A DNA stretch of 64,000 nucleotides from assembly GCF_036320965.1 (NCBI RefSeq), contig NC_092232.1, forward strand, positions 55,389,982-55,453,981, in the 5' to 3' direction. Positions 1 to 12,700 of this stretch are shown here, piece by piece (within the stretch, counting starts at the first letter, position 1; each line of letters opens with the position of its first letter). The translations under genes were made by a program, and so were the position numbers. This stretch comes from Panulirus ornatus. Taxonomy: Eukaryota; Arthropoda; Malacostraca; Decapoda; Palinuridae. The notes below the pieces were generated by a model. That model made no database searches, had not been told where the DNA came from, and saw only the letters and a program-made list of their open reading frames with translations.

Positions 1-651
1 GTGCGAAAGAGAGACTTTTGGATGTTAATGTGCTGAGAGGTGCAACTGGAGGGATGTCTGATCATTATCTTGTAGAGGCTAAGGTGAAGATTAGTATGGG
101 TTTTCAGAAAAGAGGAGTGAATGTTGGGGTGAAGAAGGTGGTGAGAGTAAGTGAGCTTGGGAAGGAGACCTGTGTGGGGAAGTACCAGGAGAGACTGTGT
201 ACAGAATGGAAAAAGGTGAGAACAATGGAAGTAAGGGGAGTGGGGGAGGAATGGGATGTATTTAGGGAATCAGTGATGGATTGCGCAAAAGATGCTTGTG
301 GCATGAGAAGAGTGGGAGGTGGGCTGTTTAGAAAGGGTAGTGAGTGGTGGGATGAAGAAGTAAGAGTATTAGTGAAAGAGAAGAGAGAGGCATTTGGACG
401 ATTTTTGCAGGGAAAAAATGCAATTGAGTGGGAGAAGTATAAAAGAAAGAGACAGGAGGTCAAGAGAAAGGTGCAAGAGGTGAAAAAAAGGGCAAATGAG
501 AGTTGGGGTGAGAGACTTTGAGATGTATAGGTATGTATATTTGCGTGGGTGGACGTGTATGTATATACATGTGTATGTGGCCACGTGGGTTGGGCCATTC
601 TTTCGTGTGTTTCCTTGCGGTACCTCGCTAACGCGAGGGACAGCGACAGAG

Positions 652-653
<2 letters not shown>
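1..653 (+). mobile_element. LINE-A copy: endonuclease fragment joined directly to the 3' tail
   Basis: An open frame at 18-521 (167 aa) matches the downstream part of the LINE-A endonuclease region, with the SDH motif in GGMSDHYLVEA, then a Lys/Glu-rich linker. At about 522 the coding sequence jumps straight into the element's 3' tail (GATGTATAGGTATGTATATT onward), ending in the hairpin CCTCGC-TAAC-GCGAGG at 622-637. The reverse transcriptase and most of the 3' UTR are missing, so this is an internally deleted copy. It is cut by the window edge. Confidence 0.8.

Positions 654-721
<68 letters not shown>
654..721. repeat. (TA)n microsatellite, 68 bp
   Basis: Uninterrupted AT dinucleotides that directly follow the LINE-A tail. 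Confidence 0.98.
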
Positions 722-723
<2 letters not shown>

Positions 724-961
724 TTTCTTTCATACTATGCGCCATTTCCCGCGATAGCGAGGTAGCGTTAAGAACAGAGGACTGGGCCTTTGAGGGAATA
801 TCCTCACCTGGCCCCCTTCTCTGTTCCTTCTTTTGGAAAACTAAAAAAAAAAAAAAGAAACGGGGGGAGGATTTCTAGCCCCCCGCTCCCCTTCCTTTTA
901 GTCGCCTTCTACGACACGCAGGGAATACGTGGGAAGTATACTTTCTCCCCAATCCCCAGGG

Positions 962-963
<2 letters not shown>
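722..963 (-). mobile_element. SINE-like element, copy 1
   Basis: A ~240 bp repeat seen again at 30627-30867 and 41189-41435, and degraded at 4711-4938. In its own sense it starts ATCCCTGGGGAT, contains GTCGTAGAAGGCGAC (a small hairpin) and ends with ACGCTACCTCGCT, a GCGGGAAATGG box and GTATGAAAGAAA. The 3' box resembles the LINE-A tail hairpin. No pol III promoter boxes were recognised. Confidence 0.75.

Positions 964-964
<1 letters not shown>

Positions 965-1032
<68 letters not shown>
965..1032. repeat. (AT)n microsatellite, 68 bp
   Basis: Uninterrupted AT dinucleotides between the SINE-like element and the next LINE fragment. Its length equals that of the array on the other side of the SINE. 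Confidence 0.98.
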
Positions 1033-1036
<4 letters not shown>

Positions 1037-1984
1037 TGAAAGACCATGAGAGGCAAGTGTTTTGGGAGCAGATGAGTGAGTGTGTTGGTAGTTTTGATGC
1101 ACGAGACCGGGTTATAGTGATGGGTGATTTAAATGCAAAGGTGAGTTATATGGCAGTTGAGGGAATAATTGGTGTACATGGGGTGTTCAGTGTTGTACAT
1201 GGAAATGGTGAAGAGTTTGTAGATTTGTGTGCTGAAAAAGGACTGGTGATTGGGAATACCTGGTTTAAAAAGAGATATACATAAGTATACGTATGTAAGT
1301 AGGAGGGATGGCCAGAGAGCGTTATTGGATTACGTGTTAATTGATAGGCGAGGGAAAGAGAGACTTTTGGATGTTAATGTGCTAAGAGGTGTAACTGGAG
1401 GGATGTCTGATCATTATCTTGTGGAGGCGAGGGTGAGGATTTGTAGGGGTTTTCAGAAAAGAAGGGAAAATGTTGGGGTGAAGAGAGTAGTGAGAGTAAG
1501 TGAATTTGGGAAGGAGACGTGTGAGGAAGAACCAGGAGAGATTGAGTGCAGAATGGAAAAAGGTGAGAGCAAGGGACGTAAAGGGAGTGAGGGAGGAATG
1601 GGATGTATTTAGGGAAGCAGTGATGGCTTGCGCAAAAGATGCTTGTGGCATGAGAAGCGTGGGAGGTGGGCAGATTAGAAAGGGTAGTGAGTGGTGGGAT
1701 GAAGAAGTAAAATTATTAGTGAAAGAGAAGAGAGAGGCATTTGGACGATTTTTGCAGGGAAATGGTGCAAATGACTGGTAGATATATAAAAGAAAGAGGC
1801 AGGAGGTCAAGAGAAAGGTGCAATAGGTGAAAAAGAGGGTAAATGAGAGTTGGGGTGAGAGAGTATCATTAAATTTTAGGGAGGATAAAAAACTGTTTTG
1901 GAAGGAGGTAAATAAAGTGCGTAAGACAAGAGAACAAATGGGAACATCGGTGAAGGGGACTAATGGAGAGGTGACAACAAGTAA
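1033..1984 (+). mobile_element. LINE-A copy: endonuclease fragment
   Basis: Translation gives endonuclease motifs MGDLNAKV (from 1120), ALLDYVLID (near 1323-1349) and GGMSDHYLVEA (near 1398-1430), typical of APE-type LINE endonucleases. The frame is broken near 1275, near 1525 and by a stop near 1780, so it is a pseudogene. It ends just before the reverse transcriptase region, where it meets a Penelope-like fragment at about 1985. Confidence 0.85.
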
Positions 1985-2640
1985 TGTTTTCTGTATATGC
2001 TAAACTTAAACTTGTTTCCTTGCCTATGGATCATACAATCTAAAAATGGTAACATACCATTATTTTCATTTTCTACAGTAAATCTGATGGAAGGTACTAA
2101 ATTGTTAAGTAAGGGAAGAAATATTTGTAAATTTTCATTTGTTGGCCAAACACAAAGAACATCATCTACACATCTAAACCAAACTGCATTAGAAGGTAAG
2201 ATATTCCTTTAGTAATTTTGTGTCAAAAAATTCCATATAAAGATTACTTAGTACAGGTAAAAGAGGGTTACCCATTACCATACCAAATTTTTGAGCATAA
2301 TAATCTCCAATGAATTGAAATACACAGTCTTTTATACACAATTTCATCAGTTCAATGAAACCACTTTGAAACAGGTAAATGAATATCATCCAAGGCATCA
2401 AATGAATATTCTAAAAGGTCATCAACTGGAACTTTAGTGAAAAGTGAGAAAACATCAAAGCTAACTAGTTTGAGATAAAAATTAACATTGATATTGTTTA
2501 GCTTGTTGATTAAATCTGCATTGTTCATGATATTAGAATTTGATACCTTACCCAGCAAAGGGCTTAATAAAGAAACTAACCATTTTGACAATTTATAAGG
2601 ATTCCTTGTGTGCATTAGGCTATAAAATGAAGTTGCTAGC
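1985..2640 (-). mobile_element. Penelope-like element, reverse transcriptase fragment
   Basis: Read on the minus strand, three pieces in order match Penelope-like reverse transcriptases: LVSFDVFSLFTKVPVDDLLE (in 2352-2615), GMVMGNPLLPVLSNLYMEFF (in 2189-2401) and CVDDVLCVWP (catalytic YVDD equivalent at 2161-2172), then LPFLDCMI further on. The frame shifts near 2390, and no GIY-YIG endonuclease is seen. It is a dead fragment fused to the end of the preceding LINE piece. Confidence 0.85.
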
Positions 2641-3635
2641 TTTGATGACCTTTGCAGACAATAGCCTTTGACCCTAAATAACTATTCATTTTTCTTTAAA
2701 CTTCCTGCATCATTCTGAGTTCTAAAGACTGTGTTAGAAAACTATTACTATGAATTACAAAAATATGCATATATAGTTTTTAGAATTCTTTGCATTATCT
2801 GTAATGCATTTTAGCTAGGCTCCCTCTTAACAAATTCATGAGTTTCATATAGAACAGTGTTGAAAAATTAATTCAAAATAAAAATGAAAAATTAGGTTCC
2901 TTCTTAAAATTCATGAGTTGCATTTTAGAATATTGCGTGAGAAATATATTCAAATTCAACATTAGTGTATACGATATCTGTAACTTATCCATCATGGGCT
3001 CCTTTCACATCACAGGTTGCTAAACAAATTTGCGAGTTCCTTATAGTATTAAAGTAAGTTTATAATTAGTCTATGAAACGAACTACGTTTCCCTCACTCT
3101 GAATGAGAGTATTCATTTATTGAGAATCTATTTACAAAAGACCCTTCTACCAATCAGTAACAGGTACAACTAAGTGGCTTACCTCAAGTGACTGTCTTGT
3201 GTCAATGAGAAGTGGTTGCGATGGGTTGTATGGAATGGTGAAAAGTCATATGCGACTGAGAGAGGAGTCATGTATATCTTTGAGAGAGTTGTAACCAATT
3301 GCATCTTTAACTTTCCAACTGAATTTGTAAGAAAATTCATCCGGAGTTTTCAATATTACCAATTGTAAGATTCTGTGTATAATTATACCCTTAATATATT
3401 TATCCTGAGTATTGGATTTAGGACATATAAATAAGTGGAACTTGTATATATATCATAGATGTATTTTCATATTACTCATTCATCATTTCAGTAATTTCGA
3501 AAGTTTTATTCCACTGAGTGATGAAAAGAAAGTAAAAAATAACTTAACCTATTGTAGTTGGTAACTGCGTTCACTGTTGTTGTTTTGTGTTGAAAGACTT
3601 AGTCAAGAATAGCAGTGCTTCCTTAAATTGGAAAA
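2641..3635. other. Upstream flank and presumed 5' UTR/promoter of Paf1
   Basis: No gene or known repeat is recognised here. The DNA is AT-rich and of lower repeat content than its surroundings, as expected for a promoter-proximal region. A TATAAATA string lies at 3426, but Paf1 is a housekeeping gene and this alone does not define a start site. Confidence 0.4.
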
Positions 3636-3703
3636 ATGCCGCCTACAGTGAACCAGGCTCATCCTGTGGACCGTGATAAACGGCCTCGGACAGGCGAGAG
3701 AAG
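3636..3703 (+). CDS. Paf1: Paf1 exon 1 (start codon)
   Basis: The ATG at 3636 opens [20 protein letters not shown], which matches the short basic N-terminus of animal Paf1. It encodes residues 1-22 plus two bases of codon 23. The donor is AG|GTGTGT at 3704. Intron 1 that follows is 10,660 bp and holds many repeats. The exon is too short to stand out as an open frame. It is placed by similarity and by exact phase agreement with exon 2. Confidence 0.85.
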
Positions 3704-6700
3704 GTGTGTGTATATTTGTACATCTCAGGTCTTGTTAACATGAGAAATGTTACCACTTTACATCTAGCACCTCAAAGTCGGGTGTTCAATTTAGCGAATT
3801 GTGACTGGCTCGTGGTCTCGCCCCGCGGCTTGTTGATAGTATGAAGAAACTTAAATTAGGTATTTTGTTCAGTTATTAATGATAAACACTTTGATTGAAA
3901 TTTAGCTAGTCAGGGGTAAGTATTGGTTAAAGCAGAATTCAAGTTTATGAGCACCACAGACGTAGCAGGAGAAGTCCTTAGGTCAGCTTAACGCTGTTTG
4001 CTTTGGGTATTGAATGAATATATTCTGCAGTGTTCATATGTTTAGAGAACACAATATCATCTGTAAAGCATGAATTTGAGCGTTGTAGTTTATTGAAGAA
4101 CACAAAGTTTGGCATTAGTAGTGAGTGATGGTCACGTATGTCAAGGGGAATCTGGGATCAGTTAATGCAAAAATACATAAATACTTGGAGGAAAGATTAT
4201 GGCTATCACAAATGTACCAAATTTAAAATGAGCTATTCTAGATTGCTTGGCTTATCACCAAATTTTTGACACCCTGGGGTGTGACAAAGCAATGAAATAT
4301 AGAATATGCAAAAATAACTATGTTCATCTAAATTGCATAAGTTAGTGTTCAGATGAGCTGGAGGCATGAATTTTGAAGTGAAAAAGAAGATTCCATGCCA
4401 GAATAGAAAATACCTGTAGGTGTTTTAGTGCTTTCACCGAAACATTGTGTATATACTGCAATGATAAGTTAAAGATTATATCTCATGTCAACAACAAAAC
4501 AAGGAAGAAACAAGTGATATAGTCCTCAATTTACTCAGGAGGAAATAACAAGCTCTTGGTGGGAGCATATTGCATGGTTAGAAGTCAGCACTGCACAGCC
4601 TGATCTTGACATGTCTACTAAGGTGATGTTGTCACTTACTCTACACAAACTTTTAAATCACCATCTTCATTTTGTGTTGACACAAATTCCACTTTGTCTC
4701 ACATCTTATCTCAGAGGAGAGAGAAGAAAGAATAATGCCCACATATTTCCTGTATGTCATAGAAGGCGATTAAGAGGGGCTTGAGCGGGTGGCTGGAAAT
4801 CCTTTCTTGTAGTATTTTCCAAATGAAGGAACACAGCAAGGAGTCAAGTGAGGAATTTTCCCTCTAAGGCTCTATGGATCTGTAATTAGTTCTTAAAGCT
4901 ACCTCGCTCATCTGGTAAATGGTGAGTATGTAATGGAAAAGACACACACATATATTCATATATGTATACTTATTTTGAAGGTTTGTTGAATGTGTTTGAT
5001 GATATAGTGACAGATATAGGGTGTGTTGGTCAGGATGGTGTATGAAGTATGAGGGTCAGGGAGAATGATTTGGTGAAGAGAGAAGAGGCATAGAAAGCTT
5101 TGCCGAAGATGAAATCTGGCAAGTTGGCGGGTTGGGATGGTATTGCAGTGGAATTTACTAAAAGAGGGGTGACTATGTTGTTAATTGGTTGATAAGGATA
5201 TTCGGTGTATGTATGGACCATGGTGAAGTGCCTGAGGATTGGCGGAATGAAAGCATAGTGCCGTTATACAGAGGCAAAGGGGATAAAGGTGAGTGTTCAA
5301 ACTGCAGGGGTATAAGTTTGTTGAGTATTCGTGGGAAATTCTATGGGAGGGTATAGATTTAAGGGTGAAGGCATACACAGAGCATCAGAATGGGGAAGAG
5401 CAGTGTGGTTTCCGAAGTGGTAGAGGATGTGTGGATCAGGTGTTTGCCTTGAAAAATGTATGTGAGAAATACTTAGAAAAACAGAAGGATTTGTATGTAG
5501 CATTTACGTATCTGGAGAAGGCATATGATAGGGTCAATAGAGATGCTTTGTGGAAGGTTTTACGAGTGTATTGTGTGGGAGGTAAGTTGCTAGAAGCAGT
5601 AAAAAATTTTTCCAAGGCTGTAAGGCATGTGTACGAGTAGAAAGACAAAAGAGCGATTGGTTCCCACTGAATGTTGGTCTGTGGCAGGGGTGTGTGATGT
5701 CCTTATGGTAGTTTGATTTGTTTATGGATGGAGTGGTTAGGGAGGTAAATGCAGGTTTTGGAGAGAGGGGCAAGTATGCAGTCTGTTGGAGATGAGAAGG
5801 CCTGAGAAGTGAGTCAGTTGTTGTTTGCAGATGTTACAGCTCTAGCGGCTGATTTGTGTGCGGAACTACAGAGGTTGGTGACTGAGTTTGGAAAATTGTG
5901 TGGAAGGAGAAGTTGAGAGTAAACGTGAATAAGAGCAAGGTTATTAGGTTCTCTAGGGTTGAGGGACAAGTTATTTGGGATGTAAGTTTGATTGGGGAAG
6001 AATTGGAGGAAGTGAAGTGTTTTAGATATCTGGGAGTGAACTCATCAGCAGATGGAACCTTGGAAGTGGAAATGAGTCACAGAATGGGGGAGGGGGTGAA
6101 GGTTCTGGGAATGGTGAAGAATGTATGGAGGGAGAGAACATTATCTTGGATAGTAAAAATGGGTATGTTTGAAGGAATGGTAGTTCCAACAATGTTATAT
6201 GGTTGCAATGCGTGGGCTATAGATAGGTTTGTATGGAGGAGGGTGGATATGTTGGAAATGAAATGTTTGAATACAATATGTGGTGAGTTGGTTTGATCAA
6301 GTAAGTAATGTAAGGGTAAGAGAGATGTTTGGAGATAAAAAGAGTGTGGTTGAGAAAGCAGAAGAGGGTGTATTGAAATGGTTTGGACATATGGAGAGAA
6401 TGAGTGAGGAAAGATTGATGAAGAGGATGTATGTGTCAGAGGTGAAGGGAAGAAGGAGAAGTGGGAGACCAAATTGGTGGTGGAAGGATGGAATGAAAAA
6501 GTTTTTGAGCAATAGGAGCCTGAACATACTGGAGGGTGAGAGGCATGCAGGGAATAGAGTGAATTAGAATGATGTGGTGTACCAGGGTTGATGTGCTGTC
6601 AGTGAACTGAACTAGGGCATGTAAGCATCTGGGGTAAACCATAGAAAGGTCAGTGGGGCCTGGATGTGGATAGGGAGCTGTGGTTTTGGTACTTTACACA

Positions 6701-9700
6701 TGACAGCTACAGACTGAGTGTGAATGAATGTGACCTTTTTTGTCTGTATTACTGGCACTGGCTTGCTGAAGCAGGAGATAGTGATGCTGTTTTCCTGTGG
6801 GATGGGGTAACGACAGGAATGGATGATGGCAAGCAAGTATGAATATGTACATGTGTATGTATGTAATGTCTGCGTATCTCTATGTATATGTTGATATGTA
6901 TTTATATGTATATGTTGATATGTATATGTATGTATATACATATACATTTCAGTGTATACATACATATATGCTCCTATATATATTCATACTTGCTGCCTTC
7001 ATCCATTCCCTTCGCCATCCTGCCACACATGAAATAGCCCCCCTTCCTGCTCCAGAGAGGTAACACCAGGAAAAGACAAAAAAAGGCCACATTCATTCAC
7101 ACTCGGTCTCAAGCTGTCATGTGTAATGCACCAAAACCATATTACATGTTTACCAAATGATGTCCTAGGTACATCTCTTCATTGTTTATCAACTGACTGT
7201 TATATTTCTCTCTTGTCTCTCCCCTAATGATGTGATTATTACATGAAAGTGCACTTGGGAACTTATTGTGTTTCATTTTCCCCATGGACTTGGGAATATA
7301 CTTGATCACGCACAAAATTGTGATCCTTTCCAACATGTGTATATATTGATATGTATATGTATGTATATGTGTGTGTATGGGCATTTATGTATATATATGT
7401 GTATGAGTGGATAGGCCATTCTTCTTCTGTTTCCTGGGGTTACCTCGCTGATGTGGGAAATAGGAACGCTACCCCCTGCTTCAGCATGTTAGTGCCAGGA
7501 AAACAGCAAAACGTCAACATTCATTCACACTCAGTCTGAAGCTGTCATGTGCCTATACACATCCAGGACCCACAGACGTTTCCATGGTTTACCCCAGACG
7601 TTTCACATGCCCTGGATCAGCCTATTGACAGCATGTTGACCCTGGCATACCACATCGTTCCAATTCACTCTATTCCTTGCACTCCTCTCACCCTCCTGTA
7701 TGTTCAGGCCTTGATCACTCAAAATATTGCACTCATGATAATCTCTGGCTGCCTAGCAACCATAAAAAATCAACACTTCCAATGAAAAATGGTCCTCCTG
7801 CACAGACCCTCCTCAAGATGCTTGGCACCCAGTTTTATGTAACAACACTAGAACCGTATATCCCAAACCAGTCTATACTATAACTAACCACCAACCCACA
7901 AGAAGGAATGAAAAACTTAACCCTGTCTAACACTTCAGTAACTTCTACACACATTTAGTGAAATAGATTGGCCAGTAGTTATAACAGTGAATATGGGTTG
8001 AATTTTGAAAGAACTTGCAGATTGATTGAGCTCTTAATATTGTCTGGATTCTTCCTCACTAAGCATTCACTGGACTCGTTCCTGTTATACAGACAAACAT
8101 TTGTTGTGGAACAATTGTCTGTTTCAAATTATTGAGATATCTCCAGCTTGATTTCAAGCATTGCTCTCCGAGATTTCTTTGTGGTAAGCTTTTGCAAGGA
8201 AGAGGTGCTTTCAAGACGTTTGGGGTTGTGGGATGCCATAGACCAAAATATTAGCACCTAGAAGAGTGGAGTGAATGAGGAAGAAACAACTCAATCACAG
8301 TAAGCACTGCTTTTGAATTGATGTATGGTGCTTATGCCATAGGCTTCCCATAACTCACCACAGGATTCACAGTCCCATGCTCCTTGAGTGGTTGAATGCA
8401 AGTTATCCAGAATGTACACTATTTTATCTGCAAACCCCTAGCTATTCACACTTAATTTTTGGTGGTAAAAGGATCATTACTTTTGAAGTCACATGGTAAG
8501 AACTAGCTTAAAGGGAATAGAATGTGTATATAAGTGCCAAGGAGGGATGAGTCAAACTTGTGCCTCAAATATGGTGTGTTATTGAAACATGGTAAAAGCT
8601 AACTCCCTACAAGCAGTAAATTATGTATTTTGCAAACCATCTGAGAGTATTAACTTCTGTAATGGACTAAATTATTGTGCATTAGTAGAAAATGGATCTT
8701 TGATGAGAGTACCATTGTGTCTTCAGTAATAAACTTGTAATTTGTTTAGTTCATCATTTGGTTTATGTTCTCTCATTGCAGTGTAGTTATGAAATGTGTT
8801 TATCTGGTGTTTTTGTTTGTGATGATTGATAATCTTTTTCTTTCCAAGCCTTCCTCTTCAGGAGCAAGTACACATTAGAAGGCAAGTTATACCTGTATTA
8901 TCATTTCACTTTCTGGGGACTCGTAAATTCTGTTGCATTTGGCTTTTTATAGATCCAGAGCACTTGGCTCATTTCATATCCAATGATCTATCACTCATCC
9001 ATATGCTATTTGTTAATATAAAGTGCCATTGTAAAAGAGGCACAGATTATGCAGTACTTCTATAGAGTCATTGTTTCAGAACACACAGTCCTAAGATGAT
9101 AGTTATTTTTTCAGAACACAGTCCTAAGATGATAAAGTTCTTGTTCAGAACACACAGTGCTAAGATGGTAAAGTCCTTGTTTCAGAATATATGGTGCTAA
9201 GATGGTAAAATCTTTGTTTCAGAACACACGGTGCTAAGATGGTTAATTCCTTGTTTCAGAACACACACTGCTAAGTGATTAGGTTATGTAATACAGATAT
9301 GTTGATTCAGATTGGAAGAACTGTGACATAAATTTAACTCGGTGGTAAGTTTTCAAGGACTTTTGACTATTGTGAGACTAAGAGTGGCTGTGTGTATATG
9401 ATTTTCATGGGGGATAGTTGAGAGAATACTTGAATATGTGTAGTTACAAGCAGCCTCTTTCTACAAAGAAAATGTATGGTACAAGAGATCTGGGTTGGAT
9501 TATGGATGATATTGCAATTGCATGATGATTAAGGAATGTTGTCAGAGGAAATTAAGTTTGTCAGACTCAAAGTAATAATACAAGTACAAGAGTTAGAATG
9601 ACTAGTTTGAAGTAAGATTTAGGAAGTAAGATTTAGGAACAGACAGAATTTGTTGTTTCCTTGTTTCTAAGTAAGGTAATTTTCAAATTTTTCATTTTTT

Positions 9701-12700
9701 AGTTGATGTTATATAGTCTTTGAGTAATATTTTTATCTTCACCTATGCAAACATGTTCCACAAATATGGATGCCACTTACTGAAATTTTGGCTTCATACC
9801 AGTTTTCTTTTTTTGTTTTACATTGCCAAAATTTTTCTTCCCTTTATGATGGGATCTTCATCTTGTTCACATATTTTTACCTTGTTTCATGTTTCATATA
9901 GTTTTGTTACCTAGGAAAGAGCCCCTATTTAGCTTTTGAGAGGGTGATTGTTCAGTTGGGGGTTGAATTACCATTTTCTCTTCAAAATGAGGTGTATCCA
10001 TCACTTGAAATTAGCTTTTGCTGCTCTTTACTTTCCTTACTAGCTCTCAGAGTTGTCAGTTGGGTATCATTGATTTTTATTTTTGTGAGATTCCCACAAA
10101 ACAGATCGTAAGTACTTTGTTGTACCTTGAGGATTTGTATTCCTTGGCTTACTGTTGGCATCAGCTGTGTCACAATTTGATGGTGACCTTAGACTTTGTT
10201 TGATGGGTTAGCCAAACTAGTGTTTACATTTGCCTTGCTTTAATCCCCTGCCAGAGTGTGGGGCTTGGCTGCTCCAAGCCAATGAGTGTACAGTACTACA
10301 TCATGCAGTTCCTTAGTGCTATATCTTTATCTTTTTTTCTGTATGTTTTTCTTCTCCAAGTGAATATGTAAAAAGTTATCTGCCCATTGACTTACAATAG
10401 GAGTTAGGTAACCATTTGGGGGTTTTGCTCTTTGGTGGAGTACAGTCTGTTGAATATCCCCATACTGGACCATCAGACTGTCGTTTTCCTTACTTTAAGA
10501 CCTTGGTATGCCCCTGGGTCAGGCTTATTTTGCAGGCAGGACCAAAGTATGTTTAATTTCCATCAAAGATGTACTGAAGCTGATGAACCTCATGTGCATT
10601 ACATTTAACATTTCTGCCACACTTTTTCAAGACTTTTTTTTACCCTGGTGGTGGATTTCAGTTCATAATTCTGATGGCACACTTTTATGTGCAACAGCTT
10701 CTTCATCAATTTAACTTGTTAAAGAAAAGGACAGATCTTGTAAGAGCCTTTCATTTGAAATGATCAAGGAAAGGGAAGATTTCCCTCTTTTCATGGATTG
10801 GCCTACATTTGATGCAGGATGTTGGGTTTAGACTTTGGGTGTCTCATCAGTTCAAGATGCATGAGATATTTCCTTACCTTGCTTGTGGTTAGGCAGCCAA
10901 AGCCTGCCCAAGCTGTGTACAGGCTGATCCTTCCCCCTTATAGGTTTCTGATGGTTCTCCTCTTGTTGATGTCTCCCTTTTTTTTTTTAAGAGGCTCCTT
11001 TGATTCTTCTACGAAAAATTAGAACCTCTTCACTGGACCTAGTACATATTAAGACATGTTTGCAGATACAAGGACTTATATGTGCTCCTCAGCCATCTGC
11101 CTTTCCTTCAAAGGAAACTTTAGGTTTTCATCCTGCCTTCCCTGAAGGTTGAAGGATTTGGACTTGTTTCTGAGGCCTTAAATGTCAAGATAGCATCAGC
11201 AGAATCTGTTTGACCTGGAGAAGAGTTGAACTGCCATTCTCCATTTATTTCATAGTTAGTCCTGGATTTTTTTTATGGAGACTTGTTGCCAGCTGATAGT
11301 CTTTTTTATAAGATTAGATGCTCTATCACAAGGATCTCGACGTTGGTTCATCTACTTTTTCAATACCACAAACTTCTCCCTTGAAGAAGAATCTTTATGA
11401 TGCCACATAACCTTTCACAGAAATCAGGCTGTTGATTTCAGCTTACTTTGAAGATATTTTGGACATTCTCTTCCTTGTCATTACTGCTTTAGGGTTTGCC
11501 TTTTCTGGCAAATCTTTTGTGTGCTTTAGAGCCTTGAGGATACAATCTCCAATACCCCCTTGACACCTTGGTACCTTCTCGCAGAGCAAAGATTTCATGA
11601 ATTGAGCTGTGGATTTGTGTTTGTATGCCATGTATTGCCAGAATGGAAATCAAAGCAGTGAACTTTAATAATGAGGACATTTCCACATTTATCCAATTTT
11701 ATGCGGAGGAATGAATTTAAGATCCCATTTCGGAAGGTTTCCATCAGTGAAGCAAACTGGACGACTGTGGAGGTTGTCACACCACCTGAAGAGGACTGTG
11801 TCATTTTATTGTATCATTTTTTGATGGGAGAAGCAATGGAGGTTACCTGAGGATCCAGAAGTAGCATCAAATTTCTTTATATCCCAGCACTTTCTCTTGT
11901 TCACTTTTAAACATTGATAGTTGAAAGACTATTACAATGCCCTTGGTCTGAACAGGTTGTTTTGCTAAGCCCTTCTCGTCTAATTATGGGGTAGCTTTCC
12001 CTATGTATTTACACTGGGTAGGTTATGAGGTGGTCTTTTAAAAAGTTAGTTCTACAGTTCACATTAGTGGAAATGATGGTATGATATGAAGGACTTGGGA
12101 CATCTTTTACTTTCAGAAGGATTTGCTGTAATACTTTAAACCATGGTTGGAAGAGAACCTCGGCATACCTTCTAGAAGCAGTGTGAAAGCGACCTTTGAT
12201 GACCTTGATATGGAAATAAAACAAACCTCATGACAGTGAAACTCCTAAGGATATTGGTGTAGAAAATGAAGTTGAAGAAATATAGCCTGACTCTGTGTAT
12301 TTTAGGGAATTTGAGAAAAATGTTGAAGTTGTTGAAATATTCTGGTGACAGATAACTTGCTCTGAAATTTTAATACCTTAAACTGTAGCCACATTGGTGT
12401 AAGTGATGGAGCATTAGCTGTGGAATTTGATGAATTGAATGTTAAAGAAATCCAATTAGTAATGTTAGGAGACATTGAGACAATGTAAAAAAGTAATAGA
12501 AGAATTCTAAGAAAACAATATTCCAAAATTTACTGCTTTCAGGATGATCCCATACCTCATTCAGTTAAAGGGAATTATTTTTTTCATCGGCTACTACAAG
12601 AGAATAGATGGCTGAAACCTCAAAGACTTAAATCCACATATTATTAGTGTAAAAGGAATAACAAAATAACCAAGTTTATAAATCCACATATTATTAGTGT

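Noticed and set aside
104..1102. Open frames with long Ile-Tyr runs
   Set aside because: Produced by translation of the (TA)n microsatellites.
3420..3460. TATAAATA string at 3426 as the Paf1 core promoter
   Set aside because: AT-rich sequence yields this by chance, the start site is unknown, and housekeeping genes of this kind often lack a TATA box.
9062..9285. CRISPR-like array
   Set aside because: Units are adjacent, diverged and without unique spacers, in a eukaryotic intron. It is a minisatellite.
9720..11022. Phe/Leu-rich short frames in intron 1
   Set aside because: T-rich intronic DNA gives such frames by composition, and no motif or family match was seen.
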